Source: Dipteris shenzhenensis
Taxonomy: Eukaryota > Polypodiophyta > Polypodiopsida > Gleicheniales
Length of the DNA stretch: 64,000 nucleotides
NCBI GenBank assembly: GCA_047967505.1
Contig: CM106538.1
Strand: one strand, 5' to 3'
Part shown: piece after piece, positions 1 to 30,359 of the stretch
Layout: each line of letters opens with the position of its first letter
Numbering within the stretch: the first letter of the stretch is position 1
Made by a program: the position numbers and the translations under genes
The notes under the pieces: generated by a model
What the model saw: the letters and a program-made list of their open reading frames with translations, nothing else
The model's database searches: none
What the model was told of the DNA's origin: nothing

Positions 1-203
1 AAAGCTAACCACCGCTGACAGCTTCATAGTCTGGCATCTTCTGCATGTCGTGAATAACTGTCTCAATCTCAACAAACAGGGTAGCCGCCATCTCATCTAT
101 GGGGGTCTCTATCAGGGCCACTATGATGGATCTCCGAATAGATTCAAGCTCTTTAGCCGACTCTCGTTTGCTGTGTCTGTACTCCCTATCCCAATCTTTG
201 GCC

Positions 204-1216
204 TTAAAATGTATCCTCCTTATTGCATTGTCCCACCTTGTTGCTGGGATCCAAATTTCCCTCTTGTTCCTTCGTCCATTCTTCTTTGATGAGTTTACAA
301 AACTTTCTTGACCACAAAAACTTTTTGTTGCAAACAAACGGGACGTCAATCGGCTTGGACTTGGAAGACGGAATAGAGAATCTCCATATGACCGGCACAT
401 GGTCTGAGAGGCCCGTTTGCAACACGTATTCACCCTCCATGGGTGCATGCATCCACCACGCTTCGCCTGCAGCATAGAAGTGATCAAGCCATCCTGATCT
501 GAAGTCAGCACCAAGTCTACGATTTGACCAAGTAGAGCCTTGCAACCCTGCCTGATCGAACTCAATGCAATCAACTAGCCCTTTGTTGAGCACCAGTTCA
601 TCCTAGGACTCGCGCTCCTACGGGGTGGAGTATGTTGTTGCATGGGATCTATCTTCCACACCTTTAGTGAAATTCCAATCTCCCCCCACTAACCAATGTT
701 CACCCTCCAGCTTAGAATTAAGGTCAAACCAGCATCTCGAACTCAATGCAATCAACTAGCCCTTTGTTGAGCACCAGTTCATCCTAGGACTCGCGCTCCT
801 ACGGGGTGGAGTATGTTGTTGCATGGGATCTATCTTCCACACCTTCAGTGAAATTCCAATCTCCCCCCACTAACCAATGTTCACCCTCCAGCTTAGAATT
901 AAGGTCAAACCAGCATCTAGCTCTCTCCACCGGGGCGTTTAGAGCATAAACACATGCAAACCCTACTTGAAAATCATCAATTAAGGCTGAGGCTGCAACA
1001 AGACAGCCATCCTGGTGCAAGAGGATGGTTGTGCCTCCTTGGGCAATTTACAAACACATTGAATCCCAACTTCTTACATGCAAACCAAAAATCATCATTC
1101 GACCCACATTTGATCTCCTGAAGCATTACCACATGCGGTTTGAATTTTCGGACTACCTCTAGGCATCCTCTTTGTTTGGACTTCCCACAGCACCCTCTCA
1201 CATTCCATGACATCAC
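204..1216 (-). pseudogene. LINE ORF2 endonuclease domain, frameshifted
   Basis: This is an exonuclease/endonuclease/phosphatase-family domain that would nick target DNA for target-primed reverse transcription. The N-terminal SWNVRG and LQEIK motifs are in one frame (977-1216), the GDWN motif in a second (799-1020), and the C-terminal SDHVPV motif in a third (204-593). The segment between the last two is disturbed by a 181-bp tandem duplication. No continuous frame spans the domain, so I call it a pseudogene. Confidence 0.8.
556..917. repeat. 181-bp tandem direct duplication inside LINE endonuclease
   Basis: Copy 1 is 556-736 and copy 2 is 737-917. Both begin TCGAACTCAATGC and end AACCAGCATC. 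I see one base difference (TTTAGTGA against TTCAGTGA), so the duplication is recent compared with the decay of the LINE around it. Confidence 0.9.
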
Positions 1217-1436
1217 TTGGATCCTCTCCCCTAACTTTCCTCCGAGGACTTATGAACATCTTTAAAGAAGTTAAATCTGTTGACCCTGGCCATCCCCGCA
1301 CTCCTTGCCACACCCTTGAGCCTCTTAGTGAGGCTAAGTGTGGCTGACTCCATTGCCTTCACCTTGACCTTTCTCCTTGCTCTTCTTATCTTCATGCACA
1401 CTGTTTTTGTGGTTCGCATCGGGAACGGTCTCCTCT

Positions 1437-2790
1437 TCATCGTTGGAAGAAGCTGTCTCCTTTAGCCTTGGAGGCTTCTAGACCGAGCCCTCCTTCGACT
1501 TTAGGACTGTAAGAATAATGCCTTGGGAAGCCATGCCAGTGATCTCGCCAAAAGAAATCAGACGCCAAAAGTTCCACTTCAGTAAGGACTTGCTGCGAAA
1601 ATGGAAGAACTGAGGACAAGAACAACATAGTAGGCGATAGTACGCTTCAACACAGTTAAGCAACCCAACAAAGACAAACGTTTGTCCTTCCACTTCTGAA
1701 ACTTGCCGCGAACTCTTGCCAGACACCAATCCAAGCGTTGCTTCATGGTAACACCTGGCAGCCCAAGCGGACAACCAAGATAGTGCAGCACATATCCCGG
1801 TTTTATAACCTAAAAACCATATTGCTCAACCCACTACGGCTGGCTATCCCAGTTTAAAAATAGCACTGTTGTTTTAAATCTATTGATCTTAGAATCAGAG
1901 ACGAGGGCTCATAAATATTCAACAGTGTATCGAGATTGGACTGAGTAGCTTTGATCAATTGGAATTATTCGTTAGCAAAGAACTGCGCAGCAAAATTCAA
2001 GCCGTCTGGTAAAGAAAGTCCGGAGAGTAATCCTCGGTTGATGTGATGATCAGCAGCGGCTCGGTGACTATGGCAAAGGGCAAGGGTGCTAGGGGACACC
2101 CTTGACGAACCGATCTTTTGAGAGGGAAGCTGTCATACAAGTATCCATTGATAAAAAGCCAGAAGCGTGGGCCGAATTCAAGCTTTCCCATGACTTTCAA
2201 TATAAAGTCCCACCTAACGCAATCATAAGCCTTTTCCAGGTCGAGATTTAACATCATAAATCGCTGATTCTGGAGCACCGCATGGTCAATAGCCAAAAGC
2301 ATATTCAAAATTGCGTCATGAGTATTTCTGCCAAACAAGAATCTATATTGATGCGAATGCAGGAGCCTCGAGAGCAGAAAACGAACTCTGAGAGCAAGTG
2401 CCTTAGCAAGAACCCTATACGAGGCGTTGAGCATCGTTAAGGGTCTCCAGTCACCAGGATGAAACAGATTAATAGATTTGAGGATAAGTTTCACCACCTC
2501 TCGATTCATAGAAGGAGACAGAAACCTGCGAGTGAAGCTCGCATTGAGCATATTGGTTAGATCTTTTTCGCAAAGGGACGAGTAATACTGGAAAGAATGC
2601 CATTGGGGCCTAGCCATTGAGTGCACCACGTATCGGACCTCTTCCTCCTCAAGGCTTTGTGGGGTCTTCTTCAAGTAATACTAATAGTGGAAAGAATGCC
2701 ATTGGGACCTAGCCATTGAGTGCACCACGTATCAGACCTCTTCCTCAGTCAAGGCTTCGTCGGGGGCTACAACCTGAACTGTGTTCCCAA
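1437..2790 (-). mobile_element. L1-type LINE reverse transcriptase fragment
   Basis: Minus-strand frame 1997-2674 codes the LINE RT core. It shows the stretch around DWRPLTMLNASYRVLAKAL (finger region), LDLEKAYDCVRW (first catalytic Asp motif) and VRQGCPLAP (palm). Frames 1579-1791 and 1437-1628 add the thumb region (YLGCPLG, then FFWRDH and GGLGLE). The FADD catalytic box is not visible in frame between these parts. On this strand the RT lies upstream of the endonuclease at 1-1216, opposite to normal LINE order. It is therefore a separate truncated copy or a rearrangement, joined near 1440-1500. Confidence 0.8.
2590..2765. repeat. 99-bp tandem duplication at the LINE RT upstream end
   Basis: GGAAAGAATGCCATTGGG starts at 2590 and again at 2689. 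The copies run about 75 bases with few mismatches, through the stretch ending near CTCTTCCTC. It duplicates the code for the EEVRYVVHSMA stretch just before the RT core. Confidence 0.8.
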
Positions 2791-3176
2791 AAATCATTGA
2801 AGTGCCTCATTGGAGCAGTACCAACAATGCTTTGATAAGTGCTGATAAACCACCTTTGTAAATTCTTATGTCCCCTCTATTCTCTTACTTCACACTCCTA
2901 GAACTAAAACATAGCTACAAGGAATGAATTTTCTTAGACAAGGTACTCTTAAATGAATCAAACTTTTGCAAATCTACTGCTCAATATACCAAAAGATTAT
3001 TTCCCACCTAAGCTTTACTATATTTCTGAAACAATTTTTGTTGTAAAGTCCTTGTAGAAAGTCACATAAGTCTCTTCATTAGTTGATCCATGAATATCTC
3101 TTTGTATCTTTTGCACCAAATTCGATAACATTTCTATAAATTATGGATTGAAGCTCCTTTTCAAACAAATCTAGTT
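2790..3176. other. AT-rich stretch without recognisable gene
   Basis: No exon-like code matching the preceding part of a PI3K catalytic domain was found here in any frame. It reads as intron sequence between LINE debris and the first visible PI3K exon. Confidence 0.5.
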
Positions 3177-22011
<18,835 letters not shown>

Positions 22012-22510
22012 ACAACAGGGATCTCATGTTCTCCGAAATGCCAGATTTCTTTAGAGAGAAGGCTTCCTTGCTTGTGCTTAAATAAGCACATCTTACCAAT
22101 GGCCATTCTCCCGTGATCCTGGGAATTCCTCAAAAAGGGAAAGGTTGTGTCTAACCATTCCTGTCTGAGGTATTAAACTTAGTATAATACACAGAAAAAG
22201 TGTCAATGGTAAAAGTAACTATTCTTTATTTCCATCGTACGTACTATAAATCATTTGATGCTCAACAGAAGAAAGCATTTCTAGATCTTATTGCTGATTT
22301 ATCTAGTATACTTGCCAAAGGCCTGTCGTCCCCAACTGGTCCTGGTCAATGATATTTTCAATGGATATGCCTTACACAATAAGAAAGTAAAAGAAGGATT
22401 CTATAGATTTAAATAAGGGGACATGGAGCAAGGCCAGTCAAAGTCTGAAGTTACATTGAAGGTAAGACATTTAGAGTTTTGCAACCACACTTTGCAAAGA
22501 AGAAAGAAAA
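22012..22510. other. Downstream of PI3K, probably 3' untranslated and intergenic
   Basis: No gene recognised. No single clear poly(A) signal can be picked from the AT-rich context. Confidence 0.4.
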
Positions 22511-22822
22511 TTAAAAATGTTTGGTCTCATTAATAGCACTACCTTTCAAGCATTGGCACACATCTTGGAGAGCTGTCCATGCTTCAGAGGTGGTATCAAT
22601 CAGTTGAATGTGTGGAATTACACCGTCTGAGGTTGCCAATGTCCAATAATCATGGACAGCCATGGCATCACAGTATCCTTCAGCTTCAGGTCCATCTCTA
22701 TGTTTGCCTTCCAAATCTTCATAGCCATTAAATGGCTTCTTATCTTTATCTTCCAGAGAGGATAGTAGTCCATCCAATTTTCCATTCTCCCCAAAATCGT
22801 AAATGCTCACGTTTGAAGCCAT
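22511..22822 (-). pseudogene. Copia-type gag fragment
   Basis: 103-codon minus-strand frame. Its end, IDTTSEAWTALQDVCQCLKG, resembles the UBN2-type gag motif (T..EAW..L...Y). It is too short for a whole gag. It sits ~150 bp from a tRNA-Met-type primer site in the same orientation, which supports a decayed copia element. Confidence 0.6.
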
Positions 22823-22966
22823 ACTGAAGAAACTGAAAAGACAATACTAGCTGACAACATTGTCCAATCTCAACCTCACGAGAGTCACACCTGTCTGACT
22901 AAATGCCTGCCTTCTTGCAAAGGTCTCATCCTTCAGATATCGAGGTAAATCACTGAAGGACTTCTG

Positions 22967-23200
22967 GCTCTGATACAATTTAGGAAAAGATGTGACAAGC
23001 TCATTACAACCTAGCCAGCAAAACAGGATGCTGCCAGAATCACTTCACACTCAAGATCAACTTTTAGTCGACACATGTACAGAGGTGCTACAAGGAGAGA
23101 CACACATCTGAAGAGAGACACAAAACTAGGCAGGAAAACTCAAGTGTATATAAAGGCCCACCAGCTCAAACAATATCAACAACAAAAGATCCCCAAAGGT
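22967..23200 (-). mobile_element. Decayed copia primer site and inferred 5' LTR portion
   Basis: The minus strand reads TGTATCAGAGCC at 22966-22977, one base off the usual primer site. Further upstream on that strand, near 23145-23160, lies a TTTATATACAC TATA-like box, a sensible distance for an LTR promoter. The LTR ends could not be fixed. Confidence 0.45.
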
Positions 23201-24110
23201 ACCTCACATCTGTAGCCAAGTCTCCCAATAGATGCGTACCGAAAAGTGATGCTGGATCTGTCCTACTCCAGCTGGTAGAGTTCCTTCTGCTGCTTGCTTT
23301 CTCAAAGCTTCAATTGCTGTGGGGGGCTCCCTCCGACCTTCCATGCTAAGACCACCCCTTTGAGCACGTTTATAAGTGAGGGGCTGCTATCCCCCACCCT
23401 GTCACCGGCCAACCAACCTGCTGCTGCCACCTGTTTAGGGCCCCATTGACTGCTCAGATCTGGCAAACCTGCTTGCTGCATGCCGAACTGTTTGCAGGGC
23501 TATAAGGCCCCCATCCCTCCAGTCTACTCTGGGCTCACAAACAGCCCCAGCCATGGGCCTTTGTATGCCACCTATGCTGGCCATTCCTGCAGCCCAGATG
23601 GCTGTGCATTTTTCTCATGCACGAGCCCTTCATGATGCTCTAATGCCAGCGCCTCCTGCTGCCCATATGGCAGCCCTTAGCTAATTTCAATGTGCCCATG
23701 TTGACCCCTCCTGCTTGCGCCCGCATCGCACACCTCACACACATGCATATTCCACAGGTGTAAACCCCTGTGTCCTCCTCCAATGGGCCTCACATATGAA
23801 GCATGGACCCTACTAACCCAACACTGGAAACCTCACAAGAAGAGACAGAAGTAGACCACCAAGGCTGTAATGTGGCTACTACCAAGGCTGTGGCTACTAC
23901 AAAGCTGCTTGAGAAAGAAAAATGCTAATAAATTGATAAATTCCTACCTAAGAGCAAGGTAACAACAGACTTTAGGGTAAGCCAGTAACGCAGTGTTTCT
24001 TGCATTAACCCACTACTCCTATAGTCGTGCCTCATCACAAGGCACATCTTTCTACATTCACAGTAAAGGTTTTCCTTTCAAAATGTGTACATTTTTCTAA
24101 TGCTTACAAC
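23200..24110. other. GC-richer stretch, no gene recognised
   Basis: No frame with a known motif. It may be LTR (U3) sequence of the element to its left or unrelated repeat debris. Confidence 0.35.
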
Positions 24111-24119
24111 AATTTTGAA

Positions 24120-26640
24120 GACATCATAGAGAGTAACAGCGAGGCCCCTGTGATACAACTCCTCTCACATATAATACCCCCAAAATTCTGAAGACAGATG
24201 ATAGAGAGTAACAGCGAGGTCCTTGAGATACAACTCCTCTCACATACAATCATGGACTCCAGATAATCATTGACATCATATTAAAAGTTCAGCAATATTG
24301 CTGAACCTTTGAAAATGAAAGCCCATCGAAAATCCTTCAAAGTTTACTGTACCAGGCCTTGCAAGAACAAAAACAGGTAGCCTAGCACAGTTGTAAGGTA
24401 GTTACCGCAGGCAACTCACAGAAAGCAAGCGCCGATGGTAGACTACGAGAGCTGTAAGGTAGCTACTCCAGGCTCTACAGGGCCACTGAAAAAAAGAAAG
24501 TGCTGACAATTTCCATACCCTTTGGCAAAATCACAATTACCATGAACCATGCCAGACTAGCTTAATCTAGGACTCCACTTAACGCTATCCAAAGCCTCTG
24601 CACTTCTTGTCTTAGCCTTCAACTACTCCCCAATCCCTCCAATCACTGCGTTCAGATGTACGTTGTATTTAGATGTAAAAAGTTCACAGATGTTGCTGGA
24701 CCTTTGAAGATGAAAGGCAATAAAAATCCTTCCAACTGTACTGTACCAGCATTCTGTAGCCCTCGCAAGGAAAAAGGCAGTGACACTACCAGAGTTGTAA
24801 GGTAGCCACTGCAGGCTCTACAGGGCCACTGAAAGCAATCAAATGCTGATAATTTCCATACCTTTTTAAGCCACTGTGAAATCTACCTATAACTTCATAA
24901 GACTATAATATATCCAATCTTACAAATTAAATTTTTGGCCTGCCTGAAAGGTAGCCTCAGTGATGAAACTCATTTCAGAAGTGAAATTAGGAATTTTGAT
25001 TCGAAAAATTCTTTACCCACTACTTAAGTCCAGATTTGGACATATTCCAATGCAACTACAGTCTAACTTAGACATAATCCCTCTCTCTCTTTTCACTAGA
25101 AATCCTCCTATTTTTTCTCTACTATCTACAATAAAAGTGGGGGGTGGAAATTTTAAATAGTATCAAAACTAAACTAAACTAAGCAGGTACCTAAGAGTAG
25201 ATGACCTCCAAAAATATAACAAACCTACCAACTCAAAAGAAAAGCTCCCCACTTTGGATTTTGATTTCTATGTTCAAGGATTCTAAACATACCCAAAGCC
25301 AAAGATATAACGACTACAAAGTAAGGCAGAGTGAAGTTCTTGAATTATAGCCCCTTGTGAGAAGTAATAGGATTAAATTACTAAATTGAGAGAGAGAGGC
25401 ACTCTTACTTGTGCAAAGAAAGAAAGTTTATTAAAGTCTTCGGAAGACCGATGGGTCTATGAGACTGAAAAACCTGATACAATGAGCTGTGGTAGTGGAG
25501 CTACTAAACGAGCATCCACACCAATGCAGAATGCAAAAAAAATGCAAAATGGCAGTACTAAGTCCTAAGTACAACATAGTCATATCTCGACTATATATAT
25601 CAATCTCAGCATCATCGTCGGCATCATCATAACCATCATCATCATCATCGTCAGCAGCAGGACATCAAGATGGATGAGGCATAGAATTGGGGAGTAATCA
25701 CTCCATATTTAGCCATATCAAAGATGTTTGAGTCAATCCAAGGCATTTATATGATATTCAACCAGGTGGTTGTCGTTTATCAAAAAAATCAATTTCTAAA
25801 CCTAAAGAAGATTGCGTAATGCTAAGATCGAAGAAACTAGAACAACTTCCACTGGCTGTACAATTAATTTCACAAAACTTATCTTGTACATAAATTCCTT
25901 GAAGTTTGGTATGTCTAGGACGAATAAGTCACCTATGAATCTCCTAAATGACTAAGTTTATGAAGAACGATCAGATAAGTCTCACAAGAGATTAATCTTT
26001 GCATAAACCCAAATTTATAGGTGAAATCTACCACAGCCGCAAAAACCAGACATTGGCAGGTGGTGGTATTGTAGGTTAAGACAGACATAAAATGTATCCA
26101 CCTTAATCTATAACGTCACTTTACTCTATCCAAAGTCTCTTTACTTTCTGGCTTAGCCTACAACTATTCCGAAATCCCTCCAATCATTGCATCTAGCATA
26201 CTCCAATCGTACGATACCATTGCCAGAAATATGTCCAATGTAGATGTAAAAAGTTCAGCAATGTTGCTGGACATTTGAAGATGAAGGGCAATAGAAATTT
26301 CTTCCAATAGTACTGTACCAGCATTTGCAAGAAAAAAGGCAGGTAGACTACAAGTGTTGAAAGATAGCTACTCCAGCCTCTACAGAGCCATTGAAAAAAA
26401 TCATGTGCCGATGATTTCCACAAGATCACATTACCATGAACCATGGCAGACGACCCGCCACGAAATTCACCACAGCCGCAAAATCCAATTATGGTTGAGG
26501 TATTTATAGTTTGAGCCAGAAATAAAATGTTTTCAGCTTCATCTAAAACTCCACGTACTTCTGTTCAGGTCTCTTCACTTTCTGACTTTATCCTACTATT
26601 CCCAAAAACCTCCAATCATTGCATCCAGCATTTGCGAACA
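24120..26640. repeat. Local repeat family, three main copies plus partials
   Basis: A unit holding AAAAGTTCAGCAATGTTGCT, then TACTGTACCAGC, then GGCTCTACAGGGCCACTGAAA occurs at about 24280-24520, 24670-24860 and 26230-26420. The preceding piece (CTATCCAAAG, then ATCCCTCCAATCA) occurs near 24570, 26110 and 26560. Also 24126-24250 is a 78-bp imperfect tandem pair (GAGAGTAACAGCGAGG). Class unknown. Confidence 0.75.
25600..25665. repeat. CATCAT microsatellite
   Basis: An imperfect ATC triplet run, interrupted by GTC and GCA units. Confidence 0.8.
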
Positions 26641-26918
26641 TTGCGTTGTCTCCTACTCCAATTGCACATTAAATAAGCCCCGGATTACAACCCACTTTGC
26701 TTACGTACTTCATCCCAGACAATAGGATGTTTGGACCTCTCTTCGGCAAATCTTTCATGCTTTTTTCTTCCCTATTTCTGGTCTTACGAGTGGTGATGCT
26801 GTCAATATGAGTTGTGCCAAATTCAAGTTTTGAGAGTCTACTGAAGAGAGTCCAGAGGACGGCATGGAACTGACCAACTTCCATTGATCCCCCTGTTGAG
26901 GACAAGGACTCTCAATAG

Positions 26919-26933
26919 TCTCGTATCTTTTTT
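26919..26933. repeat. Target-site duplication, left copy
   Basis: TCTCGTATCTTTTTT, repeated exactly at 29263-29277. It abuts the poly-T (minus-strand poly-A) end of the LINE. Confidence 0.85.
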
Positions 26934-29262
26934 TTTCTTTTTTTTTTTTTGCAAAAAGGAGACTTCTATTAAGTAAGAAAGAAACTCACTAGAGCAAGCT
27001 CTGTGCGGAAATACAACATGCTAAGAATGTAATGAAAACACCTCAGAGGAATGAGGTAGAAAGAAACCAAGGCTGAGGCTGAAAATGCCAAGTCAACCCT
27101 GTAGAAGTCTCAGAAAAGAAGGGAGAGTCTCTCCAATCTTTGAGAAAAGTAACTCTCCTGGAGAAGGCTGCTCGAGATGATCCTTGCATGGTCGCCCAAA
27201 TGGCCATCAGAGTGTGTACCGTATCTGTCCAAGTACTAGCCAAGATCTGAGAAGGGTGAACCTGAGAACCCTCCAGGGCCTCAGTGCGTCTGGCTCTCCA
27301 AATGTGCCATGCTGCAATGCTAGCTAAGATCTCCCATGGAGAGTCAACCGAGGAATGAGCACCTCCGAAGAGAGTGGCCGGAACATCCTGTAGAGAGCAC
27401 GACTCCACAAGATGTCGTCGGATGTGAAGAGCCCAAGAGGAGTCAAGTCTCTCAAAGAAGACTTGGGGCCCTGAAAGAGTGAGCCAAGCCACTGATCCCC
27501 AGGTCATGAAGAAGGGTAGGCAAACAAAAGTGCTGATAAGTCTTGCAATACCCTTCCATATGATTCTCGCCTATCTGCAATCCCAAAGGCAGTGCTGTAC
27601 TGTCTCCACAGCAGAAAGGTAACAAGGGCAAGAAGGGTCAACTCCGAACCTAGATCTCCATTGGTTCATTGCTATCTCACCATGAATAGAAAGCCAAAAG
27701 AAGAGAGTGATTTTTCTATTTCGGTGGGATTTTCAGAGCCTTTGCCAAAAAAATTTCTGCAAGTCAGAAGAAATCTGCACGTCCTCCCAATGATGAGCTC
27801 TGGTAGGCCTCCAATCCTTACAGCTGAGCTGAAATTTCCTGGCATTACTGACCGTGTAACGAAAGAAGGGGATGCCCATCTCTCCGTGCCCTTCATCTAT
27901 CCATTCCCATTCCCCAGGGATCCACTGCAAAAACTTAATTGGGACACCTCCATAGAGCCACAGCCTCCATGAGCCCAGGGCGATGAGAAGCGGATCAAGA
28001 TCCAAGTACCACTATGAGAGAGAGCCATGCTCCATGAAGCCCACTATCCTGACTGGCTGAAACGGTATCTCTAACAAGATATAGTCTGTGGATCTAGACA
28101 GCCTGCCCCCCAAAGAAACATCAAAGACTAAGGCATCCTCATGAGTGTCACTAAAAGCAATCACCTGTAAAGGCACTCCCAATCTAGAAAAAGCCCCCAT
28201 CCAAGTGGAGCAAGTATTAGGCATATCATCTGTTTCCACCCAATCCAAGGACAAGGCTACATCAATCTGTTGGACTCTCCCTGCACTCCCTCTAAGATTA
28301 AGAACCAACAGGAAGCTTCCTGAAGGCTTTCCATGCTCCCACAGTAGATGCAGGGCCCCTCTCCCATCTTGGCCACTGCATGTAAGGAGAAGCTCCAAGT
28401 GGTCTGCCATGCTTATCTAAAATACTGTCATTCCATATGATAGGCTACCTTTCAGTCTCTTCACGGGTGGAGGGGGGAATCCTGCGAAGAGTACTCCGAA
28501 AGTTGGCCCATGCTTTCAAGATAGCAACCATAAGAGGGGAAGAGGGAGATCTGAGGTGGACTGTGGTGAAAATGCATCTGATACTGTGTGTCCAATCCTC
28601 TCCAGAGGTGGGCGTGCAAGACTGTATGCATCTGATAAAGAAATCCTTCCAAGGCTCTTGCCTTAGCATAAGTCCTCTCACGATGACCTTGCAGAGTAGG
28701 GCTCTGCACTGTAGATCCGGGTCGATGATATTCAAACCCCCTTCTCTTGTAGGAAGAATCAAGGTCTCCCAAGCCACCCTGGCTGTAACATCAGTTGTGC
28801 CATCTAGACCACTCCATAAAAAGTTTCGTACCGGCCTCTTAAGCTGATTGATACAATCCCTAGAGTGGTACCAACAAAAGCATTACAAACCATGCTGTGG
28901 CTAGAAAAACCTGGTTAACCACTACCACCCTGGAAGCCAAGTCAAGTTTGGCTGAGCTCCAAAAAAGGAGCTTTCTTCTGATACTCTCCAACACTGGAGC
29001 AAACTGTTGTGAAGGAGAGATGCCCACCCCAACTTGACAGCCTAAATATCTGACAGAGACGCCCCTCTGTACCCAAGTGAAGCTAATATCATTACCCCAA
29101 TCCGGGGTGTCATCATCGCAAATCCAAAAACCATTTAATTTATGCCAATTAATGTGTGCACCTGCAGCCGTGCAAAATAAATCCAAGGCTGTCCGGAAGG
29201 AAGGGAGTGTCCTAGGGAAAGCATAAAAAAAAACAGCCATGTCATCTGCCGACTCACTATCA
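26934..29262 (-). mobile_element. 5'-truncated L1-type LINE (-) with target-site duplication
   Basis: The minus strand starts abruptly at the RT catalytic box (SADDMAVFF at about 29250) and runs through the thumb (28860-29240, VRYLGCQVG), connection (28445-28777, WETLILPTREGGLN), C-terminal region (27043-28410) and a 3' end CTTAATAGAAG with poly-A. The abrupt 5' end, A tail and 15-bp flanking duplication are the signature of target-primed reverse transcription. Several frame changes and stops show it is dead. Confidence 0.92.
27043..29240 (-). pseudogene. LINE ORF2 C-terminal half
   Basis: Successive minus-strand frames 28860-29240, 28445-28777, 28012-28410, 27733-28005 and 27043-27507. Recognisable are the RT thumb motif (RYLGCQVG), the GGLNIIDP motif, and near the end a stretch (WEILASIAAWHIWRARRTEA) typical of plant L1 C-termini just after a zinc-binding RT-associated region. 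Frames are joined by shifts, not introns. Confidence 0.8.
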
Positions 29263-29277
29263 TCTCGTATCTTTTTT
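29263..29277. repeat. Target-site duplication, right copy
   Basis: TCTCGTATCTTTTTT, identical to 26919-26933. Confidence 0.85.
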
Positions 29278-30359
29278 AAGTAGCTGGTTACAAGGAATCT
29301 ATGCTACTAGACATGTGGCATAGACTTAGTTCCTTGTGACATACACTATACAAGAAGTCATGTGACCCAAAAAAAAAAACCTTCGTGAAAGCCATCTAAG
29401 CAGCCCCAGCATGTTTGCTTAAATAAACTGCATTGATTCGGGGTAAGATCCTTTATTTCGGAAGTCTACAACATAAAACATATCGCCCTTCTTAAGGCAA
29501 TTCGAACCCACATGAGAAAACTGATTTCAGAAAGCCTAACAAATCTGGGCATGATTGAGTACAAGACTTTGGCGCGCTTAGAAATTTCAATATCACAATC
29601 GAACACAAGGACATAAAAGAGGGCGAGATGCCAAACACACAGAAGCAAGCAAAGCAGCACCGATGCATTCATTTGTTAGAGTAGACACCAAATCTTGTCT
29701 GACTGATCGCATTAGTAACCAAAAAACAGAGAAGCACTACGAAAACCTATTCAATCTAATTTACAACGCCTTGACAGGCGTAGAAAAGAAATTGACCAAA
29801 ATTTCAAGACGTAAGCACGTTGAAAGGCCAGCGCGCCACCTGAAAGCTTCAGTATGCTTTAAAGTGTTTCGAGCAAGCTGGACCGAAAATTCATCAGGCG
29901 GGGGAGGGGGCCAAACCATTCTTTGGAAGTCGTCGCATCGACGTCCAATAGAAATAATCCCAGACGCGGATTCCTCTGCAATTCTCGCAGCGAGCTGCGT
30001 GCATGAACTCTGTTTATGATGACAAGGCTAAGAATCGTCTGATTTGACAAATACAGCGTGGTTCCAACCTTCCATCTAGAGCTCCTCTCTAAATCTTCGA
30101 CTGTTAGTTATCCAATGACTGCAGCTCTCTCCATACGCGAGACACCCTGCAGCCAGATAGTGGAAGCACACTCTGATCCAGTGGCCGATCTCCTCTACAA
30201 TCCCAAGAAACAGCTGCCAGATACCCCACAGTAACCCAAATACTCTCCACGCAGCAAGGCACGCCGATCTGTAAACCCAGTAGGGTCCCTCAAGCGGGAA
30301 AGAAGAAGCAGGAGTATCTGAGGCCAATGGGCAGGCGAGAGAGAGGAAGCAGCGAACTT
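29278..30359. other. Region downstream of the ATL gene
   Basis: Probably the ATL 3' untranslated part nearest 30359, then intergenic sequence. A 118-codon plus frame at 29663-30019 has no motif I recognise, and I do not call it a gene. Confidence 0.45.

Larger units (their letters stand above)
1..1500 (-). mobile_element. L1-type LINE, ORF1 tail plus endonuclease (decayed, runs off left edge)
   Basis: Read on the minus strand, about 1450-1230 codes an acidic and lysine-rich tail like the end of a plant LINE ORF1. It is followed by an AP-type endonuclease. The endonuclease starts near 1216 with the SWNVRG motif, then shows LQEIK (QE catalytic motif), GGDWN (799-1020 frame) and GLSDHVPV (SDH motif, 204-593 frame). 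After a frame change the linker towards the RT runs to position 5. At least three frame changes and a 181-bp internal duplication make it non-functional. The RT of this copy would lie left of the window. The RT found just to the right (1437-2790) is in the wrong order to belong to it. Confidence 0.85.

Noticed and set aside
22511-22822. Independent host gene of 103 codons
   Set aside because: The gag-like motif and the nearby tRNA primer site in the same orientation make a copia remnant more likely.
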